A stretch of DNA of 64,000 nucleotides from Nitrososphaerota archaeon (GCA_029785085.1 JAFMAI010000002.1:58351-122350), one strand, 5' to 3'; counted from the first letter of the stretch, positions 1-9,515 are shown. The notes: a model not told the origin generated them from the sequence alone. Numbers and translations: made by a program.

Positions 1-2
1 CC

Positions 3-908
3 AGGCAGATTGCTGGAGTGGTGAGCCGGACGCCCTTAGTCGAATCTGTTCCCCTGTCCAGGCTGACTGGGAAGCAGGTCTTCCTCAAACTGGAGTGCTT
101 CCAGCCCATCAAAGTCTTCAAGATTAGGGGAGCCTACAACAAGGTGTCCAAGGTGAAAGAAAGGGGCGTGGTCGCGGCGTCCTCCGGGAATCATGGGATC
201 GCGGTGGCATACAGTTCCAGACTATTGGGCAAGAAGTGTACGATAGTCGTGCCTGAGACTGTTGTTCAGGAGAAGGTAGAGGCGATAGAGGACTACGGGG
301 CCATCGTGGTCAAGGCCGGACGATTCAGCGAAGAGCGCGAAGCCAGGGCGAGGGAGATTGCGCGCGCAGGCGACTCAGCCTTCATACACCCTTTCAACGA
401 CCGCGACGTGATTGCGGGTCAGGGGACCTGCGGGCTCGAAATCAACCAGCAGCTAGCCGACTTCGATGCCGTACTGGTCCCCGTGGGGGGAGGGGGGCTG
501 ATATCAGGGGTTTCGATAGCACTAAAAGGAACAAGGGCCCCTGTAAGGGTGTTCGGAGTAGAACCAGCTGTTGCCCCGAAGCTGACCGCCGCCCTCTCCG
601 CGAAGAGGGTAGTCCGAATCGAGCCAGCTGGCTCAGTAGCCGATGGCCTAATCCCTTCCGCTCTAGGCAATCTCACATATCTGGCCTGTTCGAAATACAT
701 CGACGGCGCTCTGACGGTCTCCGAGGAGGAGATAATGGGCGCCACTAGGGCCATGGTGAACATGGCAAGAGTCTTCGCCGAGCCTTCGGGGGCCACCCCA
801 CTAGCGCCGCTTCTGTCAAAGAAGGAAGGACTGGGTGACCGGGTCGTCCTCGTGGTCTCTGGAGGGAATATCTCCAAGGACGTCCTCAGAAAGGTTCTGG
901 TTTGGTAA
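3..908 (+). CDS. Threonine/serine dehydratase-like PLP enzyme, 5' end cut by window edge
   Basis: This is a fold-type II pyridoxal-phosphate enzyme of the threonine/serine dehydratase family, which deaminates Thr or Ser to the 2-oxo acid. The Schiff-base lysine sits in FKIRGAYN, the substrate-binding loop is SSGNHG, and the glycine-rich phosphate loop is GGGGLISG. The frame is open to the window edge and reads IAGVVSRTPL before the GTG at 18, which is the usual N-terminal family context, so the true start lies upstream. No C-terminal ACT domain follows the catalytic domain, so feedback control by isoleucine of the IlvA type is not expected. A serine racemase or a dehydratase of other specificity remains possible. 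Confidence 0.9.
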   Translation, partial: RQIAGVVSRTPLVESVPLSRLTGKQVFLKLECFQPIKVFKIRGAYNKVSKVKERGVVAASSGNHGIAVAYSSRLLGKKCTIVVPETVVQEKVEAIEDYGAIVVKAGRFSEEREARAREIARAGDSAFIHPFNDRDVIAGQGTCGLEINQQLADFDAVLVPVGGGGLISGVSIALKGTRAPVRVFGVEPAVAPKLTAALSAKRVVRIEPAGSVADGLIPSALGNLTYLACSKYIDGALTVSEEEIMGATRAMVNMARVFAEPSGATPLAPLLSKKEGLGDRVVLVVSGGNISKDVLRKVLVW

Positions 909-1035
909 AGTCGCTCTGAGGCACGGCCGTGGAGCGCCCGCAGCGACGAATCGTGTTGTACAAGGAGGTTGAACAGGGCCCGCCACGACTTTCAAAATTG
1001 CCGTTTCAAAAACCTGGCAGACTATACCACACGCT

Positions 1036-1476
1036 ATGATTGGAGGACTAAGGCGAAGGCTTTCGGGGAACGTCGAACACATTTGGAGTACAGACCAGGA
1101 ACTCAAGCCCGAGGTCTCAGTTGACTCCGAATTCCATAGTGGAGCGGCAGTCCTGCTGACTACTGCGAAACCAACCAGCGAGAGGGAGACGAACGACGTC
1201 AGGATGAAAGAATACTACAAAGCCGTCCTAGGGACCGCCATAGAGAGAGGCGGCTGGTATCAGGGGCAGATAATGCCTCTCGCCTGGCTCAGGATGACAC
1301 TCGCTGGCCTAGAATCCCGGCCTCTCCCGCCCGAAGCTTTGTGGGATGAGCAGGCAGCTGCTACAGGTGAGCCTGGCAGAGCCATCCCTTCCCGCGCAGA
1401 CCTGTTTCCTGAAGAGAGGAGAGCCTGGCTAAGCCAAGTTAAGGCTGGACACAGCGCCTCTGGTGCCGGGGCCTAG
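1036..1476 (+). CDS. Hypothetical protein, 146 aa
   Basis: No family is recognised. The frame runs from ATG to TAG with codon use like the neighbouring genes (AGG/AGA for Arg, C or G in third positions). The central part, from MKEYYKAVLG to WLRMTLAGLE, is the most protein-like; the first 50 residues and the Ala/Gly-rich tail look less constrained. There is no signal peptide, membrane span or cysteine motif. A shorter start at the ATG of MKEYY (about 1204) is possible. It lies between the dehydratase and a Bat-type regulator, which gives no functional clue. Confidence 0.4.
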   Translation: MIGGLRRRLSGNVEHIWSTDQELKPEVSVDSEFHSGAAVLLTTAKPTSERETNDVRMKEYYKAVLGTAIERGGWYQGQIMPLAWLRMTLAGLESRPLPPEALWDEQAAATGEPGRAIPSRADLFPEERRAWLSQVKAGHSASGAGA

Positions 1477-1579
1477 TAGGTGACGGCGCGCACTGTGAAT
1501 CGAGCGTACAAACCGGCCCTTCGCTAGCGCGGTTTGCGTCAATGGAAACCATTTAGCGCACCCTTACTGAAGCACCAGT

Positions 1580-2281
1580 GTGTTCGACGTATCACTAAGG
1601 CTGGACCATTCACTCCCCTTTTCCAATTTCTCTAAACTCTTCCCCACAGTTGGGATTCAAAGGTGGTGCAACTTGCAGGTAGACATCTTGGAGCTCCAGG
1701 TTTCCAAAGAAGAGGACGCTGAGAAACTTGAGCCCGCCCTGGGCGCAATGCTGAAGTCGTTGGGCGCCCGCCTGATACGGTTCAACCGATACTCTTCCAA
1801 GAACATGGAAGCGGTGGTGGGATGCAAATGCGCCACTGATAACTCCACGGTCGCATTAATCGAGTGGGCGGAGTGCATACCGGTCATGCCAGTCACCTAT
1901 CGCGGAGGGTTTGAACACTGCCGCTTGCTGGCCTTCACCAAAGATACTCTAAGTGGTGCCCTAAGCGCCCTCTCGAAGGTTTCTAAGGTCGAGATTGAGA
2001 GCAAGTCAGTGGTGCCAAGGGAATCAGCGAGAGGGGCCATCACCATCCCAGTCGATGAGTTCTTGGGGGCACTGACGAAAAAGCAGCTCGAAGCGTTCAT
2101 CGCCGCGCTGCAACTGGGCTACTATGGGATGCCCAAAGAGGTGACCTTGGATCAAATCGCAGCGAAGCAGGGGATGAGGAGGTCAACCTATGAAGAGCAC
2201 CTCAGAAAAGCGGAGTTGAAGATATTGCAGGCCGTCAGGCCGTACGCCAGGCTTGCCTATGTGACGTCCCAGGAATCATAG
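1580..2281 (+). CDS. Bat-type (HTH_10) transcriptional regulator
   Basis: The C-terminal 65-70 residues form an HTH_10 domain of the bacterioopsin-activator type: LTKKQLEAFIAALQLGYY, then a proline-containing linker, LDQIAAKQGMRRSTYEEHLRKAE and ILQAV. This is a DNA-binding domain common in archaeal regulators. The first 150 residues form an uncharacterised sensor-like region with two Cys in GCKCAT. The start is taken at GTG 1580; a later start near the GTG at 1662 would remove a poorly constrained N-terminus. It is expected to act as a cytoplasmic transcription factor, possibly on nearby genes; the target is unknown. Confidence 0.85.
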   Translation: MFDVSLRLDHSLPFSNFSKLFPTVGIQRWCNLQVDILELQVSKEEDAEKLEPALGAMLKSLGARLIRFNRYSSKNMEAVVGCKCATDNSTVALIEWAECIPVMPVTYRGGFEHCRLLAFTKDTLSGALSALSKVSKVEIESKSVVPRESARGAITIPVDEFLGALTKKQLEAFIAALQLGYYGMPKEVTLDQIAAKQGMRRSTYEEHLRKAELKILQAVRPYARLAYVTSQES

Positions 2282-2288
2282 CCCACAT

Positions 2289-2729
2289 TCACTGATAGGG
2301 AGAGCCCTTTGCCTCAGAGACATAGGGTCTGATTCTGGCCTCAATCATCTGCTTTGGCGCGGCGCCGACGAGGCCGTCCACAGGTTCGCCGTCTTTGAAG
2401 ACCATAATTGTTGGGATTCCTTGGATGCCGAACTGCTGGGAAGTCAGCGGGTTGTCGTCAACGTTCAGCTTCCCAAAAGTGGCTTTGCCCGCCATCTCCA
2501 ACGCAAGTTCCTCCAGCACCGGGGACACCACCCGGCACGGACCACACCAGGGTGCCCAGAAGTCAACGACCACCACCTGATGTCTGCTCAACTCTTCTCT
2601 GAAGTTGGTGTCTGTCAGTTCGATTGGTCTTCCATCGCCAATGGCGTCGCCTGATTGGGGTTTCGCGCGTCTCAGCATCTCTTCGAACTTCTTCTCGTTG
2701 ATTTTCCGCACTTCATCGTCGAACGTCAT
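2289..2729 (-). CDS. Thioredoxin with N-terminal extension
   Basis: The thioredoxin fold is clear: VVDFWAPWCGPCR carries the WCGPC redox centre near residue 60, and the cis-proline loop is GIPTIMVF. The protein is a general disulfide reductase, probably recycled by a thioredoxin reductase not seen here. It is 146 aa, with about 35 charged residues before the domain that canonical thioredoxins of about 105 aa lack; this extension is not a signal peptide. It stops 7 bp from the convergent regulator gene. Confidence 0.95.
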   Translation of the reverse strand: MTFDDEVRKINEKKFEEMLRRAKPQSGDAIGDGRPIELTDTNFREELSRHQVVVVDFWAPWCGPCRVVSPVLEELALEMAGKATFGKLNVDDNPLTSQQFGIQGIPTIMVFKDGEPVDGLVGAAPKQMIEARIRPYVSEAKGSPYQ

Positions 2730-2776
2730 ACATCAATCACTTCGTAACACATCGAAAGGAGGTTGATTTAGGCTTA

Positions 2777-2795
2777 CAGCCGGCAGCCGCCGGCC
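2777..2795 (+). repeat. 19-bp GC-rich palindromic repeat, copy 1
   Basis: A 19-base sequence containing GCCGG-N6-CCGGC, able to fold into a short hairpin. The identical 19 bases occur in the opposite orientation at 12353-12371. It lies in the intergenic stretch upstream of the thioredoxin gene. Confidence 0.6.
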
Positions 2796-2952
2796 GCTCT
2801 AGCCCTATCTTGGACGCTGTTCCGCTCGGCTCCGTCGACTCTTCACCTCATCCGAGACAATGAACCAGAATGCATGAACCAGTAAACTAAAAGAACCCAT
2901 TTGCTCTGGTGAGGAGGTCCGCCCCCCGATGGGAGCTCGGTTTTCCCCTAGG

Positions 2953-4434
2953 TCAGTAGAGGAATTTCTGATTCAGATAAGCCAACAGCCTTTCTGCATT
3001 GTACGACTCACCGAACACTTTCTCCTGAAGCTCTTTGGGCGGGTATATCGCCCCAAACCGATGGATCTTGGACCCAAGCCACTTCTTGAGCGTTCCGATG
3101 TCTCCTCCATCCAGCACCTCCTTTACTAGCGTACCTCTCCCCATCGCGTGCCATATCATGGCAGCCACAATGTTCCCAAGGGTATATGTGGCAAAGTAGC
3201 CGAATGAACCTCCGCTCCAGTGCACGTCCTGGAGCGCGCCCTCGGCGTCATTCTTGGGTCGAATCCCCAAGTAGCTCTCGAAGGTGTCGTTCCAGACCTC
3301 TGGGATTTCAGCAACAGCCACCTCGCCTCCGATTATCTTCTTCTCGACTTCGTACCTCACTGCAGTGTGGAAGTTGTAGGTCAGCTCATCCGCATCCACC
3401 CTGATGACGCTCTTCCTGACTGTGTTGAAATACAGGTAGAGCTGTTCTGCGTCGTACCCCTCTACGAAAGAAAGGTTCTGTTTCAGCATGGGGTGGATCA
3501 GTTTGACGAATCCTCTGCTCCTCCCTACGACGTTCTCCCAGAACCTAGACTGAGACTCATGCATCCCATATGATGCCCCGTCGGCGACTGGCGTGTATGC
3601 AAGCTTCGCACCCAGCCCTAGACCATAGATAGCATGACCACTCTCATGGATTGTCGAGTAGAGGGACGCCTTGAAGTCTTTCCCCTCATACCTGGTAGTA
3701 ATCCTCACGTCGTCCGGTGCGATTTGCGTCGTGAACGGATGGGTCGAGACGTCCATCCGGAATCTGGCCATGGGCATCTGCAGGAGCTTGAGGACCTCTT
3801 CGTTCACCTTTCCCATGGCTGCAGTGTCATAGGTGACCGCCTCCAGCGGGTGCTTCGAAGGGTACATGCCGTTGGCTGCCACCTTCTTGAGGAGTCTCTT
3901 GCTCTCCGGTATCAGTACCGCGTAGACCCTGTCTGCGTCGTTCACCGTGAACCCTTCTTCATAAAGATCGAGCAGGGCATTGTATGGGTGCTTCTCATAG
4001 CCCAGCTTGTCGGCCACCCTCCTCTCGAGCTCGACAATCCTCTCAAGGTGAGGCTTGAAGATTCGGAAGTCGGACTTCTCGCGGGCGGTCCGCCATACGA
4101 CGGTCGCTTCCGTGGTCTCTCTCTGGATTGCGTCTACCAGCTCCGGTGGAATCTTCAAGAAATAGTCTATGCTCCTCGTTAGTACCCGCACAACTCCTTT
4201 CTCCACGTCATCTAAGTCCCTTGCTTTCTCCGCCTTCTTCACCAGGGCTTCCAGCCCAACGGTTGAATTCTGGACCATCATGGCAAGCTGACCAGACGCA
4301 ATCCCTCTTGCCTTCGCCCCGGCTTCGGGCATGTGAGTCTCCGTGTCCCATCCGAGGACGGCCATAGAGTGACCCAGAGCCCACACCTTATGGTATTTCT
4401 CCAAGATTTCTCTGACTACAGGATTCTGAGCCAA
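2953..4434 (-). CDS. Metallocarboxypeptidase Taq (M32 family)
   Basis: At 493 aa this is a full-length M32 carboxypeptidase, a cytoplasmic metal-dependent exopeptidase that removes C-terminal residues from peptides. The HESGH zinc site is at about residue 265 (STIHESGHAIYG), and the family block MHESQSRFWENVVGRS follows with the third ligand glutamate. The C-terminal substrate-binding block is IRVDADELTYNFHTAVRYE. The gene is monocistronic; it and the next gene diverge from about 4435-4518. Confidence 0.95.
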   Translation of the reverse strand: MAQNPVVREILEKYHKVWALGHSMAVLGWDTETHMPEAGAKARGIASGQLAMMVQNSTVGLEALVKKAEKARDLDDVEKGVVRVLTRSIDYFLKIPPELVDAIQRETTEATVVWRTAREKSDFRIFKPHLERIVELERRVADKLGYEKHPYNALLDLYEEGFTVNDADRVYAVLIPESKRLLKKVAANGMYPSKHPLEAVTYDTAAMGKVNEEVLKLLQMPMARFRMDVSTHPFTTQIAPDDVRITTRYEGKDFKASLYSTIHESGHAIYGLGLGAKLAYTPVADGASYGMHESQSRFWENVVGRSRGFVKLIHPMLKQNLSFVEGYDAEQLYLYFNTVRKSVIRVDADELTYNFHTAVRYEVEKKIIGGEVAVAEIPEVWNDTFESYLGIRPKNDAEGALQDVHWSGGSFGYFATYTLGNIVAAMIWHAMGRGTLVKEVLDGGDIGTLKKWLGSKIHRFGAIYPPKELQEKVFGESYNAERLLAYLNQKFLY

Positions 4435-4518
4435 AGTTGTTCCAACGGTCCGTCTCCCAGGCTTTTATGTTTGCCAGGTCTGGAAAGGTTCTAGTCAAGG
4501 CAGGAGTAATGTGCTGGT

Positions 4519-5064
4519 ATGACACCTGAAGACCAGGAGACTTGGAAGAGAGCGCTCATTCGGTTCAGGCAAGAGAAGGATGAATTTTTCAGGTCAGATC
4601 CTAGCTCGCCCTTGCCCCAAGAGACTAGGCTCGTCTTTCCTGGCCTAAACCACTTCGACCCTGACTATCGATATCGATTCGAAGTGAGGCTGCAGAGGTC
4701 CCACAGCCCCGAGGGGGTGATTATGGGAACCAGCAAGGGGACCCGCCAGCTCTTCAACAAGGTGGGACACTTCGACCTGTCGATGGGAGGAGAGAACTTC
4801 AGGGTCAGCGCTTACCAGTCTGCTGAGCGCCTTGAATCCACCCTGTTCATCCCATTCAGAGATGCGACCTCGGGGAAGGAGAGCTATGCGGCTGCCCGCT
4901 ATCTGGACCTGGATGTTGAGCACGATGATGAGTACGTGGTCGACTTTAACTACGCGTACAACCCATATTGCGCTTATTCCGACGGCTACGTCTGCCCCCT
5001 CCCACCGCAGGAGAACTGGCTCAAGATCGCAGTGAAAGCAGGCGAGCGGAAGCTCCACGGCTGA
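4519..5064 (+). CDS. DUF1684 family protein
   Basis: The protein matches DUF1684 by its pattern: an N-terminal FRQEKDEFFR helix, the block FPGLNHFDPDYRYRF, a central beta-rich part, and the C-terminal signature LDLDVEHDDEYVVDFNYAYNPYCAYSDGYVCPLPP followed by NWL. The length of 181 aa is usual for the family. No biochemical role is established for this family. It has no signal peptide, so it is probably cytoplasmic. ATG 4519 is the only sensible start. Confidence 0.85.
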   Translation: MTPEDQETWKRALIRFRQEKDEFFRSDPSSPLPQETRLVFPGLNHFDPDYRYRFEVRLQRSHSPEGVIMGTSKGTRQLFNKVGHFDLSMGGENFRVSAYQSAERLESTLFIPFRDATSGKESYAAARYLDLDVEHDDEYVVDFNYAYNPYCAYSDGYVCPLPPQENWLKIAVKAGERKLHG

Positions 5065-5141
5065 CTATCCGTGGCTTCGCTCGGTTCCGCCAAGATGCGC
5101 CGACCAGTGGGCCTGCCCGCCATGCCCTGCGGACTCTCGCA

Positions 5142-6125
5142 TCAGTAGATCATCATGTCACTGATGCGCAGCTTCTTCCCCTGATCCAGGAAGCGGGGTC
5201 TTTGGAGCCCTGCCATTCTCGCTTGCCCGACCGACCAGAGCTGAGCCAGGAACACGCAGTGGAAGAAGAGTTCTGTACTCGTCCTTCCCTGCGCAGGGGC
5301 GACACGGGCAACGTACCCGTTATTACGAAGCGCCGTTGCGAGTTTCGTCGACATTCCTGAACCGTCAAAATGGCCGAACACGTTGACAGCGTCGCCCTTC
5401 CTGAGTGAGAAGAGCTCCAAATGGCTGAACTCTTCGAGCAACTCGCCGTGAGCGCAGGCGCCGAGGAGCTCGTATACCTTGGCTGCGGCATAGAGGGCAG
5501 CTGGATATGCCAGTGAGTTGCCGAGGAGATATGTGACGCCTCCCCCTAGTGAGAACTCAACGTTCTCCTCTTTCGCCGCCCTTAGGACCCTTGCGAAGTC
5601 ACAGGGTAGGCGCCCCCCAACCATGACCAGCACCGCAAGGGCGGAGAGGCTGAATGACAGGATACCGGGTGTCTTTGGCACATATCTCATGGGGATTTTG
5701 AATGTCTTGCTCACTTGCTCCACTAGAGGGCTTCCTTCGTCCGCCGTCAGGGCGGCGGTGCTCCTCGCTTCGGACTTGACCGCCTTTGCTGCGTAGACGT
5801 TGGATGCGGTCCTCCCTGACGCAGAGATGAAGAAGACGTCCTTCCCTCTGGCAATCCTTGGGTCGCTCGCCAGGCTGTAGGGGTCAACGGCCAGGCACTT
5901 CCCTCCCGACGCGTAGAACCCCACAAGGGCGGCGGCGTAGGAGTCCCCTGCACCCACGAAGACGGATCCCACAGGCGCTTCAGGGAGCTCTTCTCCAGAG
6001 AAAGCTTCGAGCGCGCGAACCTGCCCATCAATTTCGGCGAGGACCCTTCGAAATACCTCCAAGCCAGTGGCTGAGCGAGTACGCACTCGTCTAAAAACAT
6101 GGGCCCGATCCGACCAATCGGACAA
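5142..6125 (-). CDS. SIS-domain (phosphosugar isomerase-like) protein
   Basis: Two SIS-type Rossmann-like halves are visible. The first begins VGSVFVGAGDSYAAALVGFYASGG and contains the phosphosugar-binding Ser-rich loop FFISASGRTASN; the second starts near residue 210 (TYLLGNSLAYPAALYAAAKVYELLG) and includes the conserved HGELLEEFSH block of GlmS and glucosamine isomerase-like proteins. There is no glutamine amidotransferase domain, so it is not a complete GlmS. It is likely a sugar-phosphate isomerase, deaminase or regulator; the substrate cannot be inferred. Confidence 0.85.
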   Translation of the reverse strand: MSDWSDRAHVFRRVRTRSATGLEVFRRVLAEIDGQVRALEAFSGEELPEAPVGSVFVGAGDSYAAALVGFYASGGKCLAVDPYSLASDPRIARGKDVFFISASGRTASNVYAAKAVKSEARSTAALTADEGSPLVEQVSKTFKIPMRYVPKTPGILSFSLSALAVLVMVGGRLPCDFARVLRAAKEENVEFSLGGGVTYLLGNSLAYPAALYAAAKVYELLGACAHGELLEEFSHLELFSLRKGDAVNVFGHFDGSGMSTKLATALRNNGYVARVAPAQGRTSTELFFHCVFLAQLWSVGQARMAGLQRPRFLDQGKKLRISDMMIY

Positions 6126-6583
6126 GCTGTGGGCTTAAGACCAACTTATAGATTCTTGAACGCCCTCCTTAGGGGGAACGTCATGGCGAGATTTAGCAGG
6201 GCAGTCATGCTCGAGTCTCGTGACAAGGTACCCAGATGCTACTCCCTCGCCACTGGGAGGGTGGGATGACAGGAGTTCGAGGGGCTCCTATGGCTGTACT
6301 CTGTGGCCTCAAAGTCTAAGCGGTCTCCACCCCGCGCAGGCGGAGCAGGACCGGCATGAATCAGACACCCGCCAATCCGTACGTCAAGTTCTCCCTGAAG
6401 AACGTGTCCCTCGCCCGCCTCCTCCCAGAGGCTCGAACGCCACGATATCGGCTGCAACCTGGTCTCCCGAGGACGCGGGTGTCGAAAGGTGGCAGGTGAA
6501 CATGAGTTTTCGAAGGAGGATCTGTCTCTTGTCAGGTACTTCCGGAGCCACCCAAGGGGCCAGACCGGAGGCAGACAGTGACA
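6126..6583. other. Stretch without a supported gene
   Basis: About 460 bp between the SIS-domain gene start and the 3' end of the RNase H-like gene. A 131-codon plus-strand open frame here has proline/arginine-rich, non-conserved composition and looks like a GC-rich chance frame. I see no RNA gene or repeat in it. Confidence 0.5.
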
Positions 6584-7015
6584 CTAGCTCTCTGCCGAGG
6601 TCTTCATTGCATTGACATACTCTGTGACCACCTGGTGGGCCGGGTTTGACTGCAGCGCTTCTAGTCTGACTCTGGGATGCGCGCGCAGGGTCTCCCGCAG
6701 CTTCTGAAGGAGCGCGCTTGGATTCTTTACACGGTCCCTCCGCGCTTCAGAGACCACCGACTCGTGGTCGCATACCACAGTGAAACCTCCAAGGGACCCG
6801 AGCTCTTCTATAGCAAAGAGCACTGCCAGGACTTCAGCGTCGTCGCTCTCTTGGGCTTCCACACGTTTTACATTCTTCATTTCGCTTCCTTCGACCACGT
6901 AGCCGACGTAGGCCTCCCGACGGAGCGACGGGTCATGCATGTTTAGAATTTTCGCATCGACATAGACCTTTGGGGTTCTGTGTCCGAAGATTCGCAAGAT
7001 GTTCCCGGCCCCCAA
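6584..7015 (-). CDS. RNase H-like fold protein
   Basis: The protein is 143 aa and has the order of an RNase HI-type fold: a first strand with an Asp (VYVDAKI), the helix DDAEVLAVLFAIEEL carrying the second acidic residue, and VVCDHESVV carrying the third. The fourth acidic position, normally in an N..AD motif, is replaced in NPAHQVV, so catalysis may be weak or absent. It may process RNA:DNA hybrids or bind nucleic acid. It is a single gene with a Glu-rich central part and no membrane span. Confidence 0.7.
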   Translation of the reverse strand: MGAGNILRIFGHRTPKVYVDAKILNMHDPSLRREAYVGYVVEGSEMKNVKRVEAQESDDAEVLAVLFAIEELGSLGGFTVVCDHESVVSEARRDRVKNPSALLQKLRETLRAHPRVRLEALQSNPAHQVVTEYVNAMKTSAES

Positions 7016-7525
7016 AAACCTGGCCTCGCTTAAATAGCCCAGGTCGCCGTCAAGCTTATAGTCTCGGGTGCCCCTTCCGAGTCAGCTACCCAATAGTCTG
7101 TCCGCTCCCCGATGCTTCCGTACCGCAGAAGATGAGCTGGTTTGGGGGCTTACAACTGGCGGGGTGGTGGTGGGGTTGAGTCGTCAGTTTCGACATTTAC
7201 GTGGCTGCATTCTCAAACCTCGCCGCTATCGGCGCTGTCAACGACATGACTTCCGCTCATGACTGCAACATCCGGAATGGTGTTCCAAGACTTCTCCCTT
7301 ATCCCAATTGCCTGCGGTATTCAGATCGTGGCCCCAACATCACTCGCCATCACTTAATGGAGACTAAAGCGCTCGACCTCAGGCTTTACGTGCCATCAAT
7401 CTTGACGATTGGTGTAACGACAGACGCAAGGTTGGTACAGCAGAGGCAGGGAATCCCTCTGACCTCGGCTCGCCTGGGTGCCGACGAGTCGACTGACAAC
7501 TTGAAATCCTACACATCTGACTGAA
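7016..7525. other. Stretch without a supported gene
   Basis: About 510 bp upstream of both flanking genes. The open frames here lack coding-like composition on both strands. It presumably contains the promoters of the RNase H-like gene and the metalloprotease gene; an AT-rich CTTAAATAG at about 7029-7037 fits the former. Confidence 0.45.
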
Positions 7526-8224
7526 ATGCGAGACACGTTGCCGTATTTCAACCTCGGCCCGAACCAAGTGGCGTACTCGGTTGTCAGAGGGACAAGCTGC
7601 AGGTACACCTATTTTCGCTTCCGACCTGATTTGACACTGGAGGTGGTGCTCCCAAAGGGGAGGCCTGTAGACGTCGAGAGGGCCATAAGAGAAAAGACAT
7701 CTTGGCTGCTGAGAGAGTACGAGCGGATGTCAATGACGAAGTCAATCTTGCGTGCCGATGCGGTGATGATGGGTGGGATAATGCTTAGGGCCGTGTTCCA
7801 CGATTGGGCTGCGGACATGCTGGTCCCTGACCTCGCGCGGGGCGTGGTTGATGTCTATACCGACGACCCGAAGCGTTTCAAGGAACTCGTCCGAAGGTGG
7901 TTCCTCCATGAAACGTCCGCATATGTAGTGCGGAGGGTGGCAGAACTGGCACCGAGGGTGGGTGCGAAGCCGGCAAAGGTGGATGTGAGGGAGATGGTCA
8001 AGTGGGGCTATTGCACCAGGAGCGGGAGGCTTTCGTTCAGCTGGCAGCTCATAGCCCTCCCGGACCGGCTCAGGGTGTATGTGATTCTCCACGAACTCAC
8101 ACACCTGCACGAGTTCAATCACTCAGCCGATTTCAGGAGAAGGCTAGGCGCCGTCCTCCCTGACTTCCGGGACCTGGAGAAAGAGCTTAACCTGTTCGCG
8201 CCCTACGACCTGTTCGCCCCATAG
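7526..8224 (+). CDS. YgjP/WLM-type metal-dependent hydrolase (DUF45)
   Basis: The C-terminal domain carries the zincin motif HELTH followed by a third His in FNHSADF (residues about 190-205), together with the family block WGYCTRSGRLSFSWQL. This is the DUF45/YgjP metallopeptidase-like family, whose substrate is unknown. The N-terminal 120 residues form the usual beta-rich part. The 232 aa length is normal for the family. Start at ATG 7526, just after a short gene-free stretch. Confidence 0.85.
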   Translation: MRDTLPYFNLGPNQVAYSVVRGTSCRYTYFRFRPDLTLEVVLPKGRPVDVERAIREKTSWLLREYERMSMTKSILRADAVMMGGIMLRAVFHDWAADMLVPDLARGVVDVYTDDPKRFKELVRRWFLHETSAYVVRRVAELAPRVGAKPAKVDVREMVKWGYCTRSGRLSFSWQLIALPDRLRVYVILHELTHLHEFNHSADFRRRLGAVLPDFRDLEKELNLFAPYDLFAP

Positions 8225-8258
8225 CTCTGCGACCCGAGCCGCGGGCGTCATCTCTACT

Positions 8259-8444
8259 TTAGGCACTCCGCTCCTGCTTTCTGAACTTCCGCCTGTTTCT
8301 GAGGCTGACGGCGACATAGAGTGCGAAAATGACAGCAAAGACCACGGGACTGGCGAAGAGTCTGAAATAAACGAGCACGATTACGATTACGGCTATGACT
8401 GGGAGGGTAATCAGAAGTTTAGCTCTCGGGGACATCCTGCCCAC
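8259..8444 (-). CDS. Small membrane protein, 61 aa
   Basis: Two closely spaced hydrophobic segments (residues about 9-27 and 31-47) are followed by a basic tail, RNRRKFRKQE, which suggests a membrane hairpin with a cytoplasmic C-terminus. No family is recognised. Length and topology are typical of small archaeal membrane proteins. It converges on the metalloprotease gene and is divergent from the aldo-keto reductase gene. Confidence 0.6.
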   Translation of the reverse strand: MGRMSPRAKLLITLPVIAVIVIVLVYFRLFASPVVFAVIFALYVAVSLRNRRKFRKQERSA

Positions 8445-8533
8445 CCTCGGGCGCTTCTATGATAAACTAGGTCGGAAGGCTGGGCTTTGTCCACATCAGA
8501 TTAATACGTACCTGGGTTCGGGTGCTCCCAGTC

Positions 8534-9514
8534 ATGCGGTATAGAAGGCTTGGCAGCGCCGGAATCAGGCTCAGTGAATTTTCGCTGGGTGCTTGGGTAA
8601 CCTACGGCGGCCAGGTGGGTGAAGAGACGGCGACCAAGTGCACGTCAAAGGCATTCGAACTAGGCGTGAATTTCTTCGATAACGCCGAGGCATATGCGGG
8701 AGGGAACGCCGAGATCGTGATGGGCAATGTCATCAAGAAGCTCGGATTGAGGAGATCCGACATTGTGATTTCAAGCAAGGTCTTTTGGGGAGGGGACGGC
8801 CCCAACGACACCGGCCTCTCAAGGAAGCATATCTACGAAGCCTGTAGGAAATCGTTGAAACGCCTCCAACTCGATTATCTCGACCTATTCTTCTGCCACC
8901 GCCCTGATCCGAATACTCCTATAGAAGAGACAGTCCGAGCAATGGACGACCTCGTGCACCAGGGCTTAGTGCTCTATTGGGGGACGTCAGAGTGGAGCGC
9001 AGCAGAAATCATGCGTGCCTACGGGGTCGCGAAGGAGCTGGGGCTCACTCCTCCGCAAATGGAGCAGCCTCAGTACAACATGCTTCACCGCGAACGTGTG
9101 GAGAAGGAGTACCTTCCTCTCTATAGGGAGATAGGCCTGGGCACTACAATCTGGAGTCCTCTCGCCTCTGGCCTCCTTACCGGCAAATACAACGATGGAA
9201 TACCTCCTGGAAGCAGGGCTTCCCTGGACGGCTACAGTTGGCTCAGAGAAGAGGTCATAACCCGAGAGAACATCGAGAAGGTCAAAGCCTTGGAACCCAT
9301 CGCGAAAGAGCTGGGCTGCACAATGGCACAACTCGCATTAACCTGGTCTAGGAAGAACGACGACGTGAGCACCGTTATTACAGGTGCCACAAAGCCTGAG
9401 CAGGTAGAGGAAAACATGGCTTCGTCGGACTTCGTTTCTGCCCTGAAACCCGATGTGATGGAGCGCATCGACAGCGTCCTCCAGAACAAGCCGGACCTGA
9501 GAGCCAGCGACTAA
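8534..9514 (+). CDS. Aldo/keto reductase (voltage-gated K+ channel beta-subunit-like)
   Basis: An NAD(P)H-dependent TIM-barrel oxidoreductase. The catalytic tetrad appears as Asp/Tyr in FFDNAEAYAGG, Lys in ISSKVFWGG and His in LFFCHRPDP. The C-terminal cofactor block is VITGATKPEQVEEN. The N-terminal MRYRRLGSAGIRLSE is typical of the subgroup related to Kv-beta and YghZ. ATG 8534 is preferred over the GTG at 8522 because it matches the family N-terminus. It is followed after one base by a nitroreductase gene, so the two are probably cotranscribed redox enzymes. Confidence 0.92.
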   Translation: MRYRRLGSAGIRLSEFSLGAWVTYGGQVGEETATKCTSKAFELGVNFFDNAEAYAGGNAEIVMGNVIKKLGLRRSDIVISSKVFWGGDGPNDTGLSRKHIYEACRKSLKRLQLDYLDLFFCHRPDPNTPIEETVRAMDDLVHQGLVLYWGTSEWSAAEIMRAYGVAKELGLTPPQMEQPQYNMLHRERVEKEYLPLYREIGLGTTIWSPLASGLLTGKYNDGIPPGSRASLDGYSWLREEVITRENIEKVKALEPIAKELGCTMAQLALTWSRKNDDVSTVITGATKPEQVEENMASSDFVSALKPDVMERIDSVLQNKPDLRASD

Positions 9515-9515
9515 T

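Noticed and set aside
6220..6615. 131-aa plus-strand protein
   Set aside because: Pro/Arg/Ser-rich, no family features, overlaps the 3' end of the RNase H-like gene; a chance frame in GC-rich DNA.
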